From contig CAAEDC010000247.1 of assembly GCA_900754495.1 (NCBI GenBank), positions 1 through 6,739 of the forward strand: a stretch of DNA of 6,739 nucleotides. The letters are read 5' to 3'. Made by a program: the position numbers and the translations under genes. The stretch comes from Eggerthellaceae bacterium (lineage in GTDB: Bacteria > Actinomycetota > Coriobacteriia > Coriobacteriales > Eggerthellaceae). Below the pieces are notes generated by a model. The model was not told the DNA's origin, did not search any database, and saw only the letters and a program-made list of their open reading frames with translations. Shown one piece after another: positions 4,715 to 6,739 of the stretch. Position 1 is the first letter of the stretch; every line of letters starts with the position of its first letter.

Positions 4715-6739
4715 ATGCCCATCGATCTGGACACCCTCAACGGACCTCAGCGCCAAGCGGTCGAGTGCACCGAAGGCCCCTTGCTGGTGCTGGCGGGCGC
4801 CGGATCGGGCAAGACACGCGTTTTGACCTACCGTATCGCGCACCTCATCGACGACTTGCACGTGGCGCCGTGGGAGATCCTGGCGATCACGTTCACCAAC
4901 AAGGCGGCGGCCGAGATGCGCGAGCGCCTCGGCGGGCTGGTGGGTCCGCGTTCGCGCGGCATGTGGGTGTCGACGTTCCACAGCATGTGCGTGCGCATCC
5001 TGCGCGCCGATGCCGAGCGCATGGGCTTCACACGCAACTTCACGATCTACGACACCGATGACCAGAAGCGCCTGTACAAGGAGATCATGTCCGAGCTGGA
5101 CATCGATCCCAAGCGCTTTCCGGTCAACGCGCTCATGAGCCGCATCTCCACGGCCAAAAACGAGCTGATCGTCCCCGACGACTTCGCCAAGCAGGCAAGC
5201 GATCCGGTGGGCAAGGTCGCCGCCCGCGTCTACGAGCGCCTGCAGCAGCGCCTGAAGGCCGCCAACGCGTTCGATTTCGACGACCTGCTGCTCTACGCCT
5301 ATCTGCTGCTGAAGCACCACGAGGACGTGCTCGCCGCCTATCAGGACCGATTCCGCTACATCATGGTCGACGAGTACCAGGACACCAACCACGCTCAGTA
5401 CGCGATCTGCGGGCTTTTGGCCGCCAAGCATCACAACATCATGGTGGTGGGCGACGATGACCAGTCGATCTACAGCTGGCGCGGCGCCGACATCCGCAAC
5501 ATCCTGGAGTTCGAGCAGGATTACCCCGACGCCAACACCGTCAAGCTGGAGCAGAACTACCGCAGCGTGGGCAACGTGCTGGCCGCCGCCAACGCCGTCA
5601 TCGCCAACAACCAGCATCGCAAGGCCAAAAAGCTGTTCACCGACGCCGAGGACGGCGACAAGATCCAGGTCTACATGGCCTCCGACGAGCGCGACGAGGG
5701 CCGCTGGATCGCAGGCGAGATCGAGAAGCGCCACGGCGCGGGGATGTCCTACAACCAGATCGCGGTCTTCTACCGCACCAACGCGCAAAGCCGCATGCTT
5801 GAAGACATGCTGCTGCGCGCCGGCGTTCCGTACCGCATCGTCGGCGGCACGCGCTTCTTCGACCGCGCCGAGATCCGCGACGTGATGGCCTACCTCACGC
5901 TGGTGGTCAACCCCGCCGACGACATCGCGGCGAAGCGCATCATCAACGTGCCGCGCCGCGGCATCGGCAAGACCACCATCGAGCGCATCGAGCAGTTCGC
6001 GATCGAGATGGACATGCCGTTTCTGGAGGCGGCTGAACTCGCCATCGTCGATCCCGAGCTGCGCGCGTCCACGCGCAAGGCGGTCGCGGAATTCGTCGGC
6101 CTGCTCAAGGACGCGCAAAGCTACGGGGGAGAACTGCGCAACGTGGTGCAGGCGATCATCGACAAAAGCGGGCTGATCGCGGCGCTGGAGGCGGAGAACA
6201 CCGACGAGGCGCGTGGTCGCATCGAGAACATCCAGGAGTTCCTGTCGGTCGTCAACGAGTTCTCGGAGACCCATACCGAGGACGACGCCGAATACGAGGC
6301 TCCGACGGTCGAAGCCGAGGGGAACGCGCAGGTGGAAGGGGAGGAGAAGCCTCCCGTGCGCGTGCTGCGCGGCAACTCGCTGGCGGACTTCATCGAGTGG
6401 GTGCGCCTGCGCACCGACTTGGACACGATGGCCGAGGACGGGCGCGCCGTCACGCTGATGACCGTGCACTCCTCCAAGGGCCTGGAGTTCGACTGCGTGT
6501 TCGTGGCGGGCATGGAGGAGACGCTGTTCCCCCATATGAACAGCGTGAACGACCCCGCCGGCATCGAGGAGGAGCGCCGCCTGGCCTACGTCGCCATCAC
6601 GCGTGCACGCAAGAAGCTGTACCTGACCTGCGCGTCGCAGCGCCAGATCTTCGGACAGACCTCGGCCAACCCCGTGTCGCGTTTCATCCACGAGATCCCC
6701 TCCGAGCTGCGCCAGACCACGGGGCTGGGCTCCGCGGGC
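4715..6739 (+). CDS. pcrA: PcrA/UvrD-type ATP-dependent DNA helicase, 3' end cut by window
   Basis: This is a superfamily 1A 3'-to-5' DNA helicase of the kind used in nucleotide excision repair, replication restart and clearing of recombination or transcription blocks. The 675 visible codons contain the motifs in order: Q motif LNGPQRQAVE (8-17), Walker A AGAGSGKT (27-34), Ia ITFTNKAAAEM (58-68), Ib STFHSMC (86-92), II VDEYQDT with Asp219-Glu220, III GDDDQSIYSWRGA with Gln250, IV EQNYRS with Arg283, V TLMTVHSSKGLEF (580-592) and VI EEERRLAYVAITRAR (618-632). All catalytic motifs look intact. The frame is still open at the edge; family members are commonly 700-850 residues, so the tail and any C-terminal RNA polymerase- or UvrB-binding extension are unseen. 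An acidic segment at about 519-553 is an insertion relative to Geobacillus PcrA. PcrA versus UvrD naming cannot be settled here; AddA/RecB is excluded by length and motif spacing. Confidence 0.95.
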   Translation, partial: MPIDLDTLNGPQRQAVECTEGPLLVLAGAGSGKTRVLTYRIAHLIDDLHVAPWEILAITFTNKAAAEMRERLGGLVGPRSRGMWVSTFHSMCVRILRADAERMGFTRNFTIYDTDDQKRLYKEIMSELDIDPKRFPVNALMSRISTAKNELIVPDDFAKQASDPVGKVAARVYERLQQRLKAANAFDFDDLLLYAYLLLKHHEDVLAAYQDRFRYIMVDEYQDTNHAQYAICGLLAAKHHNIMVVGDDDQSIYSWRGADIRNILEFEQDYPDANTVKLEQNYRSVGNVLAAANAVIANNQHRKAKKLFTDAEDGDKIQVYMASDERDEGRWIAGEIEKRHGAGMSYNQIAVFYRTNAQSRMLEDMLLRAGVPYRIVGGTRFFDRAEIRDVMAYLTLVVNPADDIAAKRIINVPRRGIGKTTIERIEQFAIEMDMPFLEAAELAIVDPELRASTRKAVAEFVGLLKDAQSYGGELRNVVQAIIDKSGLIAALEAENTDEARGRIENIQEFLSVVNEFSETHTEDDAEYEAPTVEAEGNAQVEGEEKPPVRVLRGNSLADFIEWVRLRTDLDTMAEDGRAVTLMTVHSSKGLEFDCVFVAGMEETLFPHMNSVNDPAGIEEERRLAYVAITRARKKLYLTCASQRQIFGQTSANPVSRFIHEIPSELRQTTGLGSAG

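Noticed and set aside
4568..6691. 707-codon open frame on the minus strand opposite pcrA
   Set aside because: The plus strand encodes an unmistakable helicase with all motifs in order. The antisense product is His/Val/Ala/Arg/Asp-rich with no recognisable domain, a typical shadow of G/C-biased codons.

Overview
The window is compact, high-GC bacterial chromosome (by eye well above 60% G+C, with strong G/C bias at third codon positions). It carries housekeeping genes rather than an obvious accessory island. Type Iβ DAHP synthase next to a small free-standing AroQ chorismate mutase, the high GC and the Shine-Dalgarno-led genes suggest an actinobacterium of the Coriobacteriia (Eggerthella/Gordonibacter-like). 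Mycobacteria and Streptomyces normally use the unrelated type II DAHP synthase, so they fit less well. The taxon is inference from gene character, not a match.

Layout. Positions 1-70 are an AT-rich edge. guaA (GMP synthase, GTG start) occupies 71-1714 on the minus strand. A 344-base divergent intergenic region separates it from uppP (undecaprenyl-diphosphatase, plus strand, 2059-3015). A 266-base gap with three hairpins, at least one a good intrinsic terminator, leads to a two-gene aromatic operon: aroQ-type chorismate mutase (3282-3563) and type Iβ DAHP synthase (3560-4390), joined by a 4-base ATGA overlap. A 324-base gap follows. It holds a perfect 12-bp hairpin touching the DAHP synthase stop codon, a ~102-base imperfect palindrome, a probable promoter and a terminator-like hairpin. 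Then comes a pcrA/uvrD-type superfamily 1 helicase (4715 onward) that runs off the right edge still open after 675 codons.

How the genes relate. DAHP synthase makes the first committed intermediate of the shikimate pathway. Chorismate mutase acts at the branch from chorismate to prephenate (Phe/Tyr). Their coupling resembles the CM-DAHPS fusion enzyme of Bacillus, but split into two proteins, and suggests allosteric control through a complex. guaA (guanine nucleotides), uppP (cell-wall lipid carrier recycling) and pcrA (DNA repair/replication) look like independent neighbours with their own promoters.

No CRISPR array, transposase, phage gene, tRNA or rRNA was seen. The most notable points are the split CM/DAHPS pair, the intergenic palindrome, structured leaders and terminators, and lineage-type insertions in GuaA, UppP and PcrA. 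I did not find evidence for a wholly new system.
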